Under the pieces are notes generated by a model that searched no databases, was not told the DNA's origin, and saw nothing but the letters and a program-made list of their open reading frames with translations. From Stercorarius parasiticus (taxonomy: Eukaryota; Chordata; Aves; Charadriiformes; Stercorariidae), in assembly GCA_013396915.1 (NCBI GenBank), contig VWZL01005123.1, positions 151,516 through 215,515 of the forward strand: a stretch of 64,000 nucleotides of DNA, written 5' to 3'. The position numbers and the translations under genes are program-made. Positions 36,552 through 52,030 of this stretch are shown in pieces. Numbering within the stretch: the stretch's first letter is position 1; each line of letters begins with the position of its first letter.

Positions 36552-39500
36552 AAAAAAAAAAAAAAATTATAAACTGTTTTCTTAACTTGATATTTGTTTT
36601 AAAGGTTCTGGGTGTAGAAACATTAAGGACGTATAGGAACTTGGACTACTCTCTGGCTTGAGAACAATTCACATTAATTACTGTCTACTTCATGTCGACT
36701 TATTGTTTGGTGTGAAAATTAACTCTCCTATACCCATGGTGCTGTGGAAAACATAAACTACTTTTTTAATAGCTTGTAGATCAAATAGCTCAACTCTGGG
36801 AAATGGGTTACAATAAAAGCTCCATTTTGTTATGCTGGGCAGTAAATCCTTATTATAGGAGCCATCTTCATTATTCATTGGCATTTTCGTACCTTAAAGT
36901 TTCCTCCAAGTAGTGTTAACATTTGATGATGGAAATGAAGACCAATAAGCTGTACGGTGTATGTGCTTTGTAAAATGAATTAGCCTTTTGGGAATAGAAG
37001 AGCTGCAACTTCAGTGGTAACAGTTATGTTTTTATGGCCCAAGACAGAAATAAAATGTTGAAATGGGAAATTAATGCAAAAGCTTAGTAGGAAAATTATG
37101 AAAAGCTTAGAATCTGAGCATGTAAAAAATCATTGTAATGTATCTGAGTATGTTTATGAATGATCAGTTACATAGGAGCTAAGAGTTATAAATAAGGTCA
37201 GAGTATCCCATTTTCCTAGCATCAAATACTGGCTAAAAATATTTTCATTAAAAATGTCCATTATGAGTTCTATTTTCCTCAGGTTCCATTTTCCTCATTA
37301 CTTAAGGTAACAATTATACACAGAGCAATTAATGAACCAAAGATCACCCCAATTGCTAGTTTAATGATTAACAGATAATGACAGATGATATGGTTATGAA
37401 GAAATACTAGTTGGATACTGTAAGCTTCAGAGTAATTTGTGATGTTACATTAGATGTGATAATTTTGTTGTCAGTTTACAGAGGTTGTCAAAGCAAGAAA
37501 ACAAAATTCAGCAGTGAGATGAGAGTGGGTTCCTAAAGAAAATACCTTAAAGAACATCTGAAATACATCCTGTGATGATGCTTGAAAATTTATATATCAA
37601 AATCTCTGGTGGACAGTTCTGGCTAGTGTCATCTCACTTATTTTTCAATTTGTTATGCTGTTGTTCATTTGAGTTAAAGAGAGTCTATGATGGCTGGCAG
37701 AAGTTAGCAATAGGGTAGACAGGAGTGTAATGTGCCACATAACTTTTATTAATAAAGGCTTCCATAAAATCCAACATTGAATTAAAAATTCCCAGCCAAC
37801 TCACTATCCATAGGAATTAAATTCATCCCTTTTTGGGTTTATTTCATCTGGTTAATCTTCTTGTGCTCTAATATCTGCATGCATATTTCCATGTGCAGTG
37901 TGTGCATATGCCATGTGCAGGACAGAAGCCCCATTTTTAAGCAGTTTTAAGCTTCCAGTTGTTGAAGAGCAGACCTTTGGTTTGCAGGAGTGCGTAGCAG
38001 ATGCCATTCATTTGTGCATATTTGGCTTTATATTAGTGCTGGAAAGACTTGAGTGTATGTCAGAAAGGGCAGAAAACTAATTTTTGTGTCAGAGAGACCC
38101 CATCCCAGTTCAGGGTGAAGCTGTTGTACTCAAAGTTTCGCACAAGCACATTAAAATAAATAAATAAATAGTCTCTTATCCTACTTAAAATATTTTTAAA
38201 GTATTAATGATAGGATTAAAGGGTGTTGTGGTTTCCCAAGGTCTTGCAGAAAGTTTGTGTCAGAGTGGGACACTGAAGACAGACAACATATTGATAGTTC
38301 CTACACTTTGGCATCACATGGGTATATGAATAGCAAAGAAACATTTTCAGGGAAGGCAAGATAAGTCCCTAAAAAATTAAAGGGTTAAAAAAAAAGGAGA
38401 TTTTAGGCTTTCTGGATGGTGCATGTGTAAACATAAGCACTTTCAAACAGGGTCCACGCCAGGCAGCAGAATGAGCAGGGAGCTGCCTGAAGCCAACATT
38501 TGCTCATTGTCCAGTTAGAGATGGACTAGGTGATGGGAAGTGCTGAGATGAAGAGCTGGTTTAAAACTCAGATCTCAGAACTTCAAAGTCATTCCTTTGA
38601 AATCCTCAGCCTGAGATACTGTCTTGCTAATAGGTATCTATTTAGGCTGTCTGAAAAGCAATGTTTTCAGTTTTCAAAAAACTTGAGGTGGTTGCTTTGG
38701 TTTTTGTTCAGTGTGTAGCTGCAGTCCCTAATTAGCACTGAGAGTGATTGTGTTCACAGGCTTCAGGTGACTAAATTCCGCTTAAATCCCTTCAGACACA
38801 GAAACTGGGTTGGGGGGCAGGGAAATTTAGAGTGGAGTTTTACCTTTAATGCTTGAAGTGCCCCCTCTCTCATCTTAAAGGAAAGCCATAACAGTAAGTC
38901 AAAGTCCCATATCCCTGTCATTGGTTGTTTTTTCTATTTCTTGTGCAGTCCTAAGGAAAAAAAGCACCAATTGCTAAAGCATTTTCTACCAGTAGGGAGG
39001 CTCTGGGCAGTTTAGGGAGTTGGCATAAGTGATTTATCTTTAATTTTGTGAGATGAAAATTCTGTTTATTTGAAAGAATATAGAAACACGGTGTTAACTT
39101 TGCAGTAAACTGGGAACTGCTGCAGAAAATTGACAGTTGAGCAGTGGTCAGCCCAGTAATTCAGAAGGAAGTTTTTCTGGGCTTTCCAACAGCCAGATTG
39201 GTGTTAGTTTTGTGGGCAATTATCCATCCAAATCAATTCTTATTTTGTATGTAGTTCACAAAAAAAGAGAGATTTAAACAGATGTAGTAGAATACCTGAC
39301 CAGTATGTGTAAAATAGTAAAAAAACCCAGAACATCAAATATGTTCAGCATCATGTGTTTAATAGGAAGTTATTACTATTGATTTTTTTTTTTTAATTCA
39401 CAATGCCTTAAAAAGGATTGCATTTTTATAATGCTTTTTTGTCAATGTTTCAGCAAACTGCTTCTGTCTGATCTGTGTAATAGAGCCTCAGTGCTAACAC

Positions 39501-42500
39501 ACATCAAAGTGTATCAGATGTTTCACAGTGCATAACTTAATGAAATGTGACTTACATAATTTTTAGCAATTTAAGCATCCAGCAAAGTGTCATCCAGGGG
39601 GCCTGGTGGCAGACATGCAGGTGGAAAACTTAGCACACCCGACTGAGCTCTTTTAAAGGAGGGCTGGGTCCGCCCTATTTCATAGAGCATGAAATGATGG
39701 GTCACACAACCATGCATATGCTAAGCCACTTAAGTGGAAAAAAATATCTGATTTTGAGATGTATGGTCATTTTAGATTTTGTCTCTTAACTAAAGGCTAA
39801 GTGATAGAAATCTGCTACATTTCATAGGCCCAGCTCTGCCTCCATCCCCTGTTCACAACAGTGCCCATCATCATAGTCACTTTGATTATCTCCCGTGGAT
39901 TTGGGAGGAAAGCTTGAGAGCTGAGCTGGTTTTTTTTTTTCTTTTTGTTGTTGTTGTTTTGTTAAACCACGACGCGAAATCTTCAGTACCAATTTTTTAT
40001 TTCACTGCAAGTTGTGTTGGCCTTGTACTAATGCTGTCTGCCAGCCTTCCCTCAGAACAGCAGCGGAGGATTTAGTTTATTATTCAAGGGAGAAGAGGAG
40101 ATACGCTGCTGCTTGTCTTTATTTTGGTTTTGGTGATTTTATTCTCTGTGCACTTGCTACAGTAGTTCAGGAGCCCTCAAAAAACAATGCTACTCTTCAC
40201 TTATTTTCTTAAATACTGAAGAAGTTATCCTTGTGGTGACTGGATGGGTTTGCATTATCACTTGAGTTGACTGTTAACGGACAGGCTGTTCATTTCTATT
40301 GGTTTCACAACCAGTCTAATCAGTTCATTACTGAGCTTAACTAAAGTGCTTCTCTTCCACTCTGTCTGCAAGAAAAATACTTCTGGATCAGCCAGATGGG
40401 CACTTGACTGCATTCGCTATCAATGTGCACTATGTGCTGCACTTTAGATGGCTGGCTGGCAGTGATCCCAGCAGCTTCCCTTCCTGAGAACCTATACTGC
40501 TACAGTTCAGGTTCATGGCTGCTGAGATTTAACATGTTCATTAAATAATGCAAGACTAAGGAAGACACACATATGTATGCAGGCACAGAACCTTTAAAAA
40601 CAAAAAAGTTTATTACAAGAGTTTAACTTTTAATTGTATTGATCAAATGGAGACTGAAAGTAAAACATTTATTGTAGCAAAAAATTTAAGGGTAAATTGA
40701 ATATTTTTGTTAGCTTTTCTCGGCTTTCTAGGTTGGCATCTCATACAGAAGACTAATCCCTTATGACAAATAAATGCATTTTGCTATCTAATTGTTTGAA
40801 ATAACATGACAGCAGACATATTGCTACGATAAACTTGTTTTGAAGATTGAACTAGATATATTTTTAGCACTTCAGTATTATCCTCTCCAAATGGTCTCTC
40901 ATCCAATAGAATTTCACTATTTTTTTCTCACTCATTTAAGAAAAAAAATAAATCTGTATGAATTCCTACACAAACACACACACTTCCACACACCTCCTTG
41001 CAGGAAAAATCTAAACAACAGAACATTATCCATTATTTTACATAAAATATATGGAGGTCAAAAGACCAGTAATCACACCTGTGGATTCAAGTCCAGAATT
41101 CTTACACTGTTGTTCCAGAGTTCAGTAGGCTTCCATTTATTAATAAGGAGTAGTGTTGGGAAGGTTAGTTGTATTTCGGTATCTGCAAGATACTTTTTAG
41201 ACAAATAGTATTAAAAGTGCTTTAACAGTAATACAGCTTGTGTTCATCAAGGAAATGCAAAGGCTCAGTTTGCATTTTGGTGTATGTAAGCAAAGAGTAC
41301 AAACAAGAGAAAAAGAGCTTATGTTCTCTGTCTCCTGGTTGGGAACGTTTGCCACAGAAAACTGATTCGTATCTAGCATAGGGAAGAACTTGTAGATATA
41401 TACATTTTGAAATAAGAAGCAGCAAGAAGGGAGTTTCTGATAGCATAAGGTGTATCACTTAAGCTGGTAATTCTTTCATTTCCACAGTAACAATTTAGGT
41501 AAAAGAGTAAAAGTAATAAAAAATAGGACTCTTAGCAGAACTGTCTTGTCATAACCTTGTGTAAGGTATACAAGGTCACTATGCCTTGTCTGTTTACAAA
41601 AGCTATACTACTTGACCTATGCCATTGAACAGGTCAAGGATTTGTACATGATGCCATTTGTACATGAGGAAATCCCATTTTGACAGAAGCAAAACATTTT
41701 TAGAAACATGTCAATTTGATAACATTTAAGGCAAGGTAAGGATATCCTGCTAATGTCAAAGTGGAACTATTGGAACATTTCAGAATGGAACGTTTTTTTT
41801 TCAGTAGAGAAATTCTTAGAATTGTTTAAGTGTTATGCAGTATAAGTTAAAATGGTTTTATAACCTCATGCTTCTGTCAACTTTTGAGTGTTCCTTCCAT
41901 AAATGTTTTTAACGGAAAAATTTTCTTCTTCATTCTATTTCATGGATTTTCCGTCAGAATGTAAACTCTGTTTTTCAACTAGTTATTGAATGTTGTTATA
42001 GTTGCAGTGATAAAATGTCCCTCATGTGGATATATTTTCATGGGTTTAAAGTACCTTATATTGGTACAATTAATGTTATATTTCAGTACATGTAAAAAAC
42101 CACAAAACAAAACAAATCAAAAAAAGTGTCTTTTTTGGGAACTGTTGAGAACTTATAAGGAATTTCTGATACTAGTTGTTTATTACTGTGTTTGCAGAAT
42201 GTATTATGAATCATTGCTGATGAGATCCTTTATTATAATAATCTAGTGAGGCAGTGGTGAATCTACCACTCACAACTTAATTTATTATAAGATTTTTATT
42301 ATATTTACAAAATGTTGCCATTTTGTTTGGTTTGCTACAAATAAGTAGGAAACAGAGCAGCTGCAGGCAAATGCTTTCACTCAAACACAGATGTGCCGTC
42401 TTTGTGTAGTCCATCATCCTGGCCTGAAAAAATAGAGCTTGATCTTATGAATTCTTTTTCAGAGAAACCCTAATGATTGCTCTTTAGAGCAAATTTATCA

Positions 42501-44234
42501 TGCTTCATCATTCAAGGCCCAATCCAAAGTCCCTAGAATTCAACAGGAGTATTTATGGGCTTCCATGGACTTTGGATCAGGAGGTGAAAAGGAGCTTCCA
42601 GTCTCATTATCCAGTGAGAACTAGTGGAGCTCATTTCAAAAGGCGAAGCAGATATTGATCTGCTGTGTGAAACTCTATTACAACGTCTTCTAAACACTTG
42701 GACTAAGCCCTGGAATTGTTGTACAAAGTTCTGGCTTAATATGCAAGTCACGTTGACTGACCAAGTGTGAACCTAACAATCCCCTGAAATTTTATAGCCT
42801 ACAAATTCTGGCTCACCTCCTTAACCTTATTTCATGCCTAGCTACTCAATAAATATTGTGGTGTGTTTGCTTGGCAAAGAATTCTGCTAGGTGTTAATGT
42901 GAAAGGTTCGTATGTGTTAACCCAGAGAAAGCATAATTTCAGAATCAGTCTGAAGTGGTTCCAGTATAAACATGTTGCCCCCTTGACTCAAGGCTTCTCC
43001 AAGTGTATGTGAGAATGTAATTTTGCCAGCCTGAAGGTGAGAAGTTGAAGCTAGGCTGGGCCTGGGGTTCTCTTGGCATAGGAAGGGGAGAAAAATGGCA
43101 GAGCTTCCTAGAGAACAAGGGGAAAACTGGAGAACACTGGCTTTGCTGCTCCTGCTGCTCTGGGAAATATAAACGGGGATAAGGGTACTTACTCAGCAGT
43201 TGGTTGTACTGGCTTGAAGGTGGCTGGGAGCAGTTGCCTGGGGACAGGGCCTGCCCCTCATCCCATCCTCAGCAGGGGCAACAGCAACCACAGAACAGTT
43301 TTTCCAAGGTTTGCCGCAAATACAGATGACCTTTGCACCACAGCTATTGCTGTTTTCTTATCTGTCATCTGAAGGAGCCACCCACTTTGTCTGTGCCTAA
43401 AGTTCACTCTGTTCTTCCAGTACTAATTCCTTTTTTGGTTTGTTTTGTTTTAAGAAACATATTCAACACTCATTTATATGCTTGCAAAATTAGTTGCAAA
43501 GACACATGGTTTTCTAAAGGCTTTAAAAATACATTCTGGGGCTTGATTGTGACAATTCAACCTGTCCTATTCTAACTTTATAGTTACACTGCTGGATGTA
43601 GGAAAAAAATTGAAAAAAAAAAAAAATCAGTCTGGTTCAGAGATCTTAAAATCCATTGAAGATTTCAGAGGGGTTTAGGTCAGGAAAAGCTGTGAAGATC
43701 ACTGTGAAGACTAGCAGGAGGCATTCTCAAAACAAACATTTTAAGAAGAATCAGCATCAATTTAATCCACAGTAATGGGGGCAGTAACATTTTAAGCACA
43801 ATTAAGTAGTGGTGTTAAATGTGAAAGCTTTGCTCAGATCATGTTGAATAGTGATGTACTTAAATTAAATAATGTATATTTATTCATTCAGTAGCCATTT
43901 CCTTATTATACAGGATAACATCTATAAAGTATAGAACGTAAAAAACTACTTAACACTAAAATTCTAAGACAAAATCTTAATTTGCAAAAGACTGGGGTTT
44001 CCTTATACTTTTCTTGTTAGAGTAATTCCTATATAACTTTGAATTTCATATATCCTTGAAGTTATTGGCTTTTATTTATGTTCACATTAGTGTCCATGAA
44101 AAAGTTCCAGCATAATAAAATATTTCCTAGGACTTTAATTTCTGTCAGTGATATACGGTCAATTTCTAGAGCAGTCTTTTGTCTTTCCTATAGAGAGAAA
44201 ATGCCTGAAGTCATGATGAGAGATCTTCCTTCAT

Positions 44235-44254
44235 AAAAAAAAAAAAAAAAAAAA
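44235..44254. repeat. Poly(A) tract, 20 bases
   Basis: Twenty consecutive A lie on the plus strand. I see no retroelement or processed pseudogene immediately upstream, so it is treated as a plain homopolymer. Confidence 0.8.
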
Positions 44255-44984
44255 GTATTTGTGTAGCCAGTATATTTTGGCATCTCTGAGTGCTTCAATC
44301 AGATGTTCAAAATTATTATTGTAGGCAGGTGTCAGGCAGGTATAATAAAACAATATTTTTCCCCACTCATTGTATATGAAAGAATTAGAAGAATAAAACC
44401 CACCAAGATTGATTTTTGCAGTCTGTGATGCAGTAATTCAGTAAAATTGAAATCTGACATTTGTTGACTTAAGATTAGCAGTAGCCAGCCACAGGGAGAA
44501 AACAATGCATTATACAGTTTTCTTTCTGATTTATGTTCCTAATCCCTATAAAATGTCAAATTGAAGGTGACAAAGAGCAGATCTCCTGTGCAAGACTGTA
44601 ACAGGAGAAACCTTTGCCGTGTGACCTCCAAATACTTGCAGAACATCATTTTTGCTGACAGCAGAACAGTGATGTTGTTTTCACGCTGGTAAATCTGAAC
44701 ATACCAAATGAATTTTGGTGACATTTACTGCTCAGGTCCCAGCTTTTCTTCTTTCATTCACATGCTTAATACTGTTTTACTGATTCCTTGTTCCAAGGCA
44801 ACATACAGTGCAGGTGCACTGAAGTGTGCTATTTGGGCAACTTCTTTCAGACTGACTCCCATAAGAATAGCTGCCATACAGCTTGTGGTTCATTGCTTAG
44901 TTGTAAAATAAAGTACACACTGTACATGGACAGAAGAAAGAAATTACGTAAATGGAACATAACTGTCTTATAACCTTTCACCCT

Positions 44985-45003
44985 CCCCCCCCCCCCTTTT
45001 TTT
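44985..45003. repeat. C12T7 homopolymer junction
   Basis: Twelve C are followed directly by seven T, giving a 19-base homopyrimidine tract. The length may be unreliable in the assembly. Confidence 0.8.
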
Positions 45004-48000
45004 AATTAAGGCAAACAGCTTAATGACAACTAAATTGCTTCTGAAATATGAACCTACACTGACATCAGCTAAGTGCTATCACAAAATTGGTGCAGGTTAT
45101 ACAGTTCTTATGACCTACTGGATGTTAATATATTTTGAAGGCAGCATAGAGCACCTCACTCAGCACGTCTGTTCTTTCCTTAGTCCTACCTTTCTGTTTG
45201 CTCAACGTAAAAAAAATTCCTTTTTTATATTTTCTTCTTTCCAAAAAATATACCGGTGTGCATTTGAATTCCTCCAGTGTTTGCTTTGTCCTTTTTGCAC
45301 TTAGTATGTTTTGAATAGACAACACATTTTCAACAGCATTATGTATTTGCATGTTAGCGGGTGTTTGTGAAATGGCTGGTTTGATAAATGTTTTTTCTCA
45401 TTTCTGCTGTGAGAACTCTTAATTTTTGCCAGAAGAGAAGGGAAGAACTTTATAAAACCAGCATTTTTCTTCAAGTTAGATCCTAGGTTTCTCCTGAGAA
45501 ATCTATTTCAAGAAAGACAAACTGTTTCCATAGAAAATCATCTTATCAAAACTGCAGTTATTCATCAGAAAAGGTTTGGATGGAAACACTTCATCTGGTC
45601 TCACTTCTTTCTGCACAAATAGCTATCTTAAATGCACAAGTCTTTGAATGCCTTCCAGTTACATCCCTGTAACTGGATTAGAGATGTACCCTTCCCTAGC
45701 AGTTACCTCATTTGCAATTGCCTGATCAACACTCAGCGCTCAAGCACAAGTTCAGTCTTTCATAACATTAATTTCTGATAGCCAACTTAAAATTTGGGAA
45801 ATTGAAGGCATTCTCTTGAAGCAGTAATGGTATAGCATCCTTTACTTGGATATTTTTTAGGTTATTCAGTATCCTACTGGGTTACCAAAAAAAAAAGAAA
45901 AAAAGATGGAGTGATGGAAGAACAAACTAATGGTACTTGCCTTTTTTTCTCTTTGCAATAACAACATTACTTTCAAAGTTTTATTTATAATATTTTAATA
46001 CGTGGATTTTATTAAACATAAGTTTAATGTATAATTTTACATTATTTCTAAATATTATAGCTAACAGAAACTAAGACATAACTCTAATTCTTAGTTGCAA
46101 CAGTCCATTGTGCAATTTTATGCACTTTTCGTTATGCACTCTTCAATAGTGAGATAGTACCATATTAAAAGATATGCATGACTTTTAATGACTTTTTTAC
46201 TGATGGCTGATGTGTTGTTCATTATTGTCATGGAATAATTTCTAAGTACTGTGTGCTTGTTTTAAGGTTGTTACTGGAATATAAGAATGAGATCAATAGG
46301 AAGTAAAATGACAAGGAGGACTTAGTCTTCGTCAAGAAATTGATGTGTGATTGAGGATAATGCTTGTGTTTCTAAATGTAGAGATTTTACCTACTTCCCA
46401 TGTGCCTGTTGTGTCCAGGATATTAAAATCTTAAGTGCAAAAATACCTATGACAAGCATTGTAAAGGGGGCAGGAATATTTCAGAGGAAACATGCTGAAA
46501 TAAAACATCCAGGGAGTTATCTGAAGAAGATAGCCTAGGAAAGGTTGGTAAGATTTTTTGTAAGAGATTCATATGTGGATTTGCTGCTGGTTCTCAAAGA
46601 GCCAGTCTTTTAGTTCTGCTTAGCATGAGCCAAACTTATCTGTCACTTACTGAATATGCACATTTAATCCCCAAAATCTAGTAGAAGTTGAAAGCATGAG
46701 ACTGACAATTGAAAGGGATCAGGTGAATAAGTAATCTGTAACTATGACAAATAACAATTGCCAAAAAACCTCATTCAGCCAATTACTTTCCAAGTCTCTG
46801 TGTTCTATTGAATATATATAGTTTTGGTTCTTCTTCTCAGCATGCATTGGGAAGTCTCTCCTAAATCAAGAGTATTAGTTCAGTGTCAGTTTAGCAAACC
46901 ACTTCAGCATAAATTAAAATGCTCTCGTTGCACTGTCCTTAATACTGCAATGCTCTTTCAAGCCTGTAGACCTGAAAAGTTAGGAGAATTAGTGAACTAA
47001 ATGGATTTTCAGAAATAAGAGAAAAATATATTGGAGATTATTGTATAAACTCAAAGAACAAACTTTTGTTTCTTCATTTTTAACATTTCAATCTGATGGT
47101 TAGAACTAAAAAAGAGAATCCGCATGTTCTAGAAACACCTATAAGGAATACTGCAAGTGGGAAAAGTAGAAAGCACTGCTGCTAAAGCCAAATGCAATAA
47201 GTCAGATCCATGACGCATTTATCAGTACTGGAATCTTCCACTAATATCCCAGGAAACCGCAGGTATTGTGCAGTCTCCTAGGCTTTGTCTCATTCAGCCT
47301 GGATGGGTATGTTAAGGCATGAATGATTAGACTTTTCTGCTCCTAAGCAGTTTTACTCTTTTTGAGATATCTATTTCTGCCTTTTTCCACAGGTTGCTGT
47401 GCACTCACCAAAGGTCAACTTTCATGTGGTAAGGGTAGTTTCTTGATAAAGGTCCCTGGTGAATTTCATGGCATTTCTTGTTAGTGGATGAGTCAGTGAG
47501 ACCGTACCCGCCTCGCACAGTGAGATGCAGTTGTTTGGGCACATTTTTCACGCACGCAGAGCTGGGAAGAAACAGTTACACTGAATATAACTGTTTGAGC
47601 ATCATTTTGAACCTAAATGAACATGCTCTATTGAGTAGTATGGTGTACTAATTTGAGTGTTGTAGTGCTTCAATGTGCTATGTGACTGTCATCTCACGTC
47701 AAGGTGGAGCAGAAAAGGTGGACGACCAGTCACACATCTTCTGAGGTCTCTCTGCAGTGTTACATTTGTTCCAGTGGTAAGGAGAGTGATTAACCTTTGT
47801 GCTGAATTGCTATGGCATGCTTCTGCCTTTAATTTGCACACATTTTGAGAGTAAGTCCTAAAGAATAGCGTTAGGCAGTGATCATTCAGGGCTTGCTACA
47901 TTTGACATAAAAGTTGTACCACAAATCAAGGACTTTTGCTAAGTCTGGGCCTCAAGAGATACGAGATTGGCAGGAGAAGTAACTACTGCTGTATGAAATT

Positions 48001-49960
48001 CCATGGCTTGCGCAGCCAGCAAAAATCAAAAACGTGTCTTACGACTGACAGAGAAGAAATACCAAGTCTTGTAGAGGATGGGAAAGGGTAGGCACCATCT
48101 GCTGCTCTGTGGAGTAGGATTATAAAATATGTCAGTCATGCCATTGCTGAGAAAAGCAGAGAAAATGCTGCATGTCACTGCATCTGTTATAACAGGTACG
48201 ACTTCCAGGGTAGAAAAAAATGTCTGATACAGTGCAGAGAAGCTGCTGCTGGTGGTTATGTGAGCCTCAGCACTCCTGCAAGTTCAAGCTCTAGATTCCG
48301 GGAATAGTCTCCATCCTGATGGAGGAGGAAGCATACAGACAAAGACAAGGGAGATCCAACATTTACTTTAGTTCTTGTTAGTAGATAAAAGATAAAATAT
48401 TTCTAGTCTAAGAGTTTTTTTCCCACATGGAGTCATATCTATTACTAAACTAATTAATGGCTTCACGTACAAAGAAATTCAAAGCTCCCTGACTTAATTT
48501 TTTTTACGTATGTTGAAAAGCAGTTGTTCATTCTGCATCTACTCAGAGGGGCAGATGTTCAAAATCCATGACATTCAGGTTCTCAAGAGACTTGTATTCA
48601 ACACAAGCATCAGTGTTGTTGGAAAAATGCTCTTGGCCAAAGACAGTCTGGCCAAGGTCACAGGTCAGAAAGCCAGATTTGCCAATAGGCAACTGTTGCT
48701 TGTGCAGAGAATAAGGCAGATTAAAGGGGCTGGGGTGTTCAGTACAGAGGTGCATGGGATGCTCAAATGAGTCCTCAGGGTGCTCTAGAAAAGGGGCTCT
48801 ATTTTATTCTTTTTCATTCTTTGGACCAGGGTTGCCTTACTGTTGAGATAATATTGGAATAAGTGAAAGGTAGAGATAATAACAAATTAGACTGAATCTG
48901 GTTTCCCACTGCAGTTTAGAATCCTTTGAGGGGTGCAGTTTGGACTAGTGAAGAAGGATATTTTGTGCATATCTCATTATCTTGTGTTCCAACCTCCTAC
49001 TGCATATATTTCTTTGAACAGGAGTTGATGATTATATTTTGAGTTTTCAGAAATATCGTTTTACTAATCACTCTGAAGAGTGAGGGTTGCTTTCTTTGCT
49101 CAGCTCTCAGTGAATGACAAAAATTCATGAGAAGGCAAAGGAATGACATTATCCTCATATTTGACTGTGGCAGAGAAGCTGGTTCATGCTGTAGGGCTTA
49201 TAAGTTTTGGAATGCTAAAAGGAGAAAAGGGCAAAAACTTAACTGTTTTTTTTTTCCTGTTCAACATTTTAATTTTGTCTTCTTCCGTAAGTATAGCATA
49301 TCCAACCCAGAGAGCACTTCCCTGAGAAATCCCAGTTCCTAATGGCATTTACAGAACATTTATCATTTTTTAAAGATTTAATTACATGTGAACTCATGAC
49401 AAGAGCACTGCTGATCAGATTTTGACTCTACATTACCATTTACAGGGATGTAATGTGTCTGAGCTCAGAAATGCTTCAGTCCATTTTTCACTAATGTAAG
49501 TCACAAACAGACCCACAATCATCTGATTCATTGGACACTGAGTAACAAAGGTGTGTTTAGAAATGATGTAAGGGCTTCAATTGCCCTTCTGCTGGCCCTG
49601 CCTTTGCCTTTTAAGTACTTGGCCTTATTTTATTGCAAAACTAATTATATCACTCTGTACGTTTCTGATTCTGTATGCTCTTTCTAGAAAAGCAATTTCT
49701 ATAGAAAACCACATGCAGAATCTTAACAGCTAGATTCACGTTAACTGACTTGAGACAAAATTATCATTTCCATATCTATACAGATTTCTGTATTGATTTT
49801 AGAACAACAACACATAAGACCTAAGAGATATTTTGAGGTATGAATAAGAAATAAACTCCTGTTCTCACTCCTAAGGAGGCAAAAGGTGAAGACTGCTTGA
49901 AAAAAAAACCAAAACAAAACACAAAAAAAACCTGAAATGAAAGCCCTTTTGTATTTTTTA

Positions 49961-50022
49961 ATATTATATATATGCATATACATTATGCATATCTCTATTA
50001 TATGTATTATATATTACATATG
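49961..50022. repeat. AT-rich palindromic stretch
   Basis: A TA/CATA-rich low-complexity segment contains short self-complementary words such as tatatgcatata. It is followed by a run of A at 50028-50040. Confidence 0.6.
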
Positions 50023-51889
50023 GTCTTTAAAAAAAAAAAAGAAGCTGTAAAAACTGCTAGGAGAATTCAGCAAATTTATAGTTATTCATTCACAAATTGC
50101 CAGGAAATTTCTGATTCTGGCATCTGTGGTTTTCAAAAAAAAGAGTCTGCCTTTCAGAAACCCAAAAGCACAGCTGGTAAAGAAAAGCTTTCCTTTCACT
50201 AGAAAATGAACCATAATTTGTATGGCATTCACTGGAAGGACATAAATATGGAAAGCTAAGTTATCACTTCTTTGACAATCCATATTTTGAAAAGCGTAAT
50301 TTTCTTTAGTGACTTATATCTCAATATGAAAGAATATGGTACTGAAAAAAGAATCTGAATATAGTCTTTCTAACACATGTAATTGAACTTTATTAGGTTT
50401 CAAAGAGTATTTCATTAATTTTATTAATCTGCAGGATCTGACTATCTTCAGATAGTATTGCTTAGATGTATAGATATTTAGAGAAACAATAGACAAATTG
50501 CTTATATTAGAAACCAGCTTCTAAGAAATAAGTTTAGAGAGCAGCTGCAAAAACAACAGGGGAACAGGAATTCTGCAATAAAAACTGATGTTCATTTTTA
50601 AGAACATCAATTGTGGACAATTTGGTGACTTTCTGCAAATATTTCTCCTATATTTTATATTTTATTAAATATTTGCCCATTAATGTGTGCTGCTGATCGT
50701 GTGGATAAACATCATGATCCCTCAGCTGTTTTCTCTAATTCTTTGAAGAAATAGTAGGATCTGGTTGAGAGAACACAGTTATTCTAAGTAATTGTCTACT
50801 ACAAATTTTGTCTTGACATTTGAAGTTTGAACAGCATTTATTTTAATTTAAGCATGATTGATAAACTTCTGGTACGTATGTAGAGAATATATGGGACTGG
50901 TGAATCCTAACCTATATATTAAATCTTCATAAATGTTAATTTTAAAACCTGAAAAGAAAAAAGAAAATAAATATATTATTCATATTTGGATGGACGTTGA
51001 GAGTAGTTATACTCTGTTAACAATGGAGAGCTCTGACACAACTGTTGAAACAACTTAATAAAGGCTAAAATTTTGTAATCCTATAATCCTTATAGTTTTC
51101 GTAACAGTAGTAGTCATTTGGTGTAAAACAGAAGCTACTACATACATATAATAAAATGTGCATCCATGGAATTAAAGTTCTACCTACAAATTTGTCCATA
51201 CTGTTTGGAAGGTCAAACTCTTGGGAAAGAATAGAACGGAAAACTGAGTGACACACTTCTAATTTTAATTTATAAGGACTATAAATATGACTCTAGTGGT
51301 CTAACCCTTAAGTTAAATTAAATTGCATTTAATCGCGAGGCTTTTTTTTTTTTTCTACAGCATTTTAGCAACTCAGTTATCTTAACTTTCTTGCTAAGTC
51401 TGGCTATTTCTATTTTTATGATAAAACGAGATTCTAACTGCATTTGATCCTGTTTTGCTTTGAAAATTTAAGGGAAAGTTTGTTATGATTTTTTTAAATC
51501 CCTGTATCGGTTTTTTCAATGTTTTAAATGGTTCTCTATGTTATAACCTGCAATCACATTATGTAGGCTTGCTGAGTATCTAAATTACTGTACTTGATGG
51601 GACACTCCAGCACCACTCTTGTGTAGGCAAATTCACTACTGGAGTTTTCTGAGTTCAGCACTGTCCTTGTGATGCGTGCTAATTCTCAAAAGCTTCATTT
51701 ATAAGCACTTACAGAATTGATTATTTTCGGCATATTGTTAATTGTTTATTATCTCTTCTGTACCGCTGTGGCAGTACAAAATAAAGAGGGTTGAAAGCAC
51801 GCTTACAATCTATCCTCTGCTATCTATGATCAGCTGGGGCAGGACTTAGTACTGTTACTTTTACGAGATTAACAATTTATACTATAATA

Positions 51890-52030
51890 TTACACCACTA
51901 TAAGAATATATTTATATATATCATCTGACATATATATTATAGAGATTATAGAGTATTTGGAGGGTGTATATATATATAAAGAAAATATGTGTGAGCACTT
52001 GCACACACACCCACATGCATATATTTATAA
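51890..52030. repeat. TA-rich low-complexity region with short CA run
   Basis: Several interrupted (TA)n stretches lie between 51905 and 51978. They are followed by a short (CA)n stretch near 52003 and more AT-rich sequence. Confidence 0.7.

Noticed and set aside
40840..41208. 122-codon frame in the gene desert
   Set aside because: Its composition follows the local AT-rich and CA-repeat DNA. There is no signal peptide, domain or repeat that would support a gene.
44235..44254. Poly(A) tract considered as the tail of a processed pseudogene or retroelement
   Set aside because: No recognisable coding or LINE/SINE sequence, and no clear target-site duplication, lies upstream of it.
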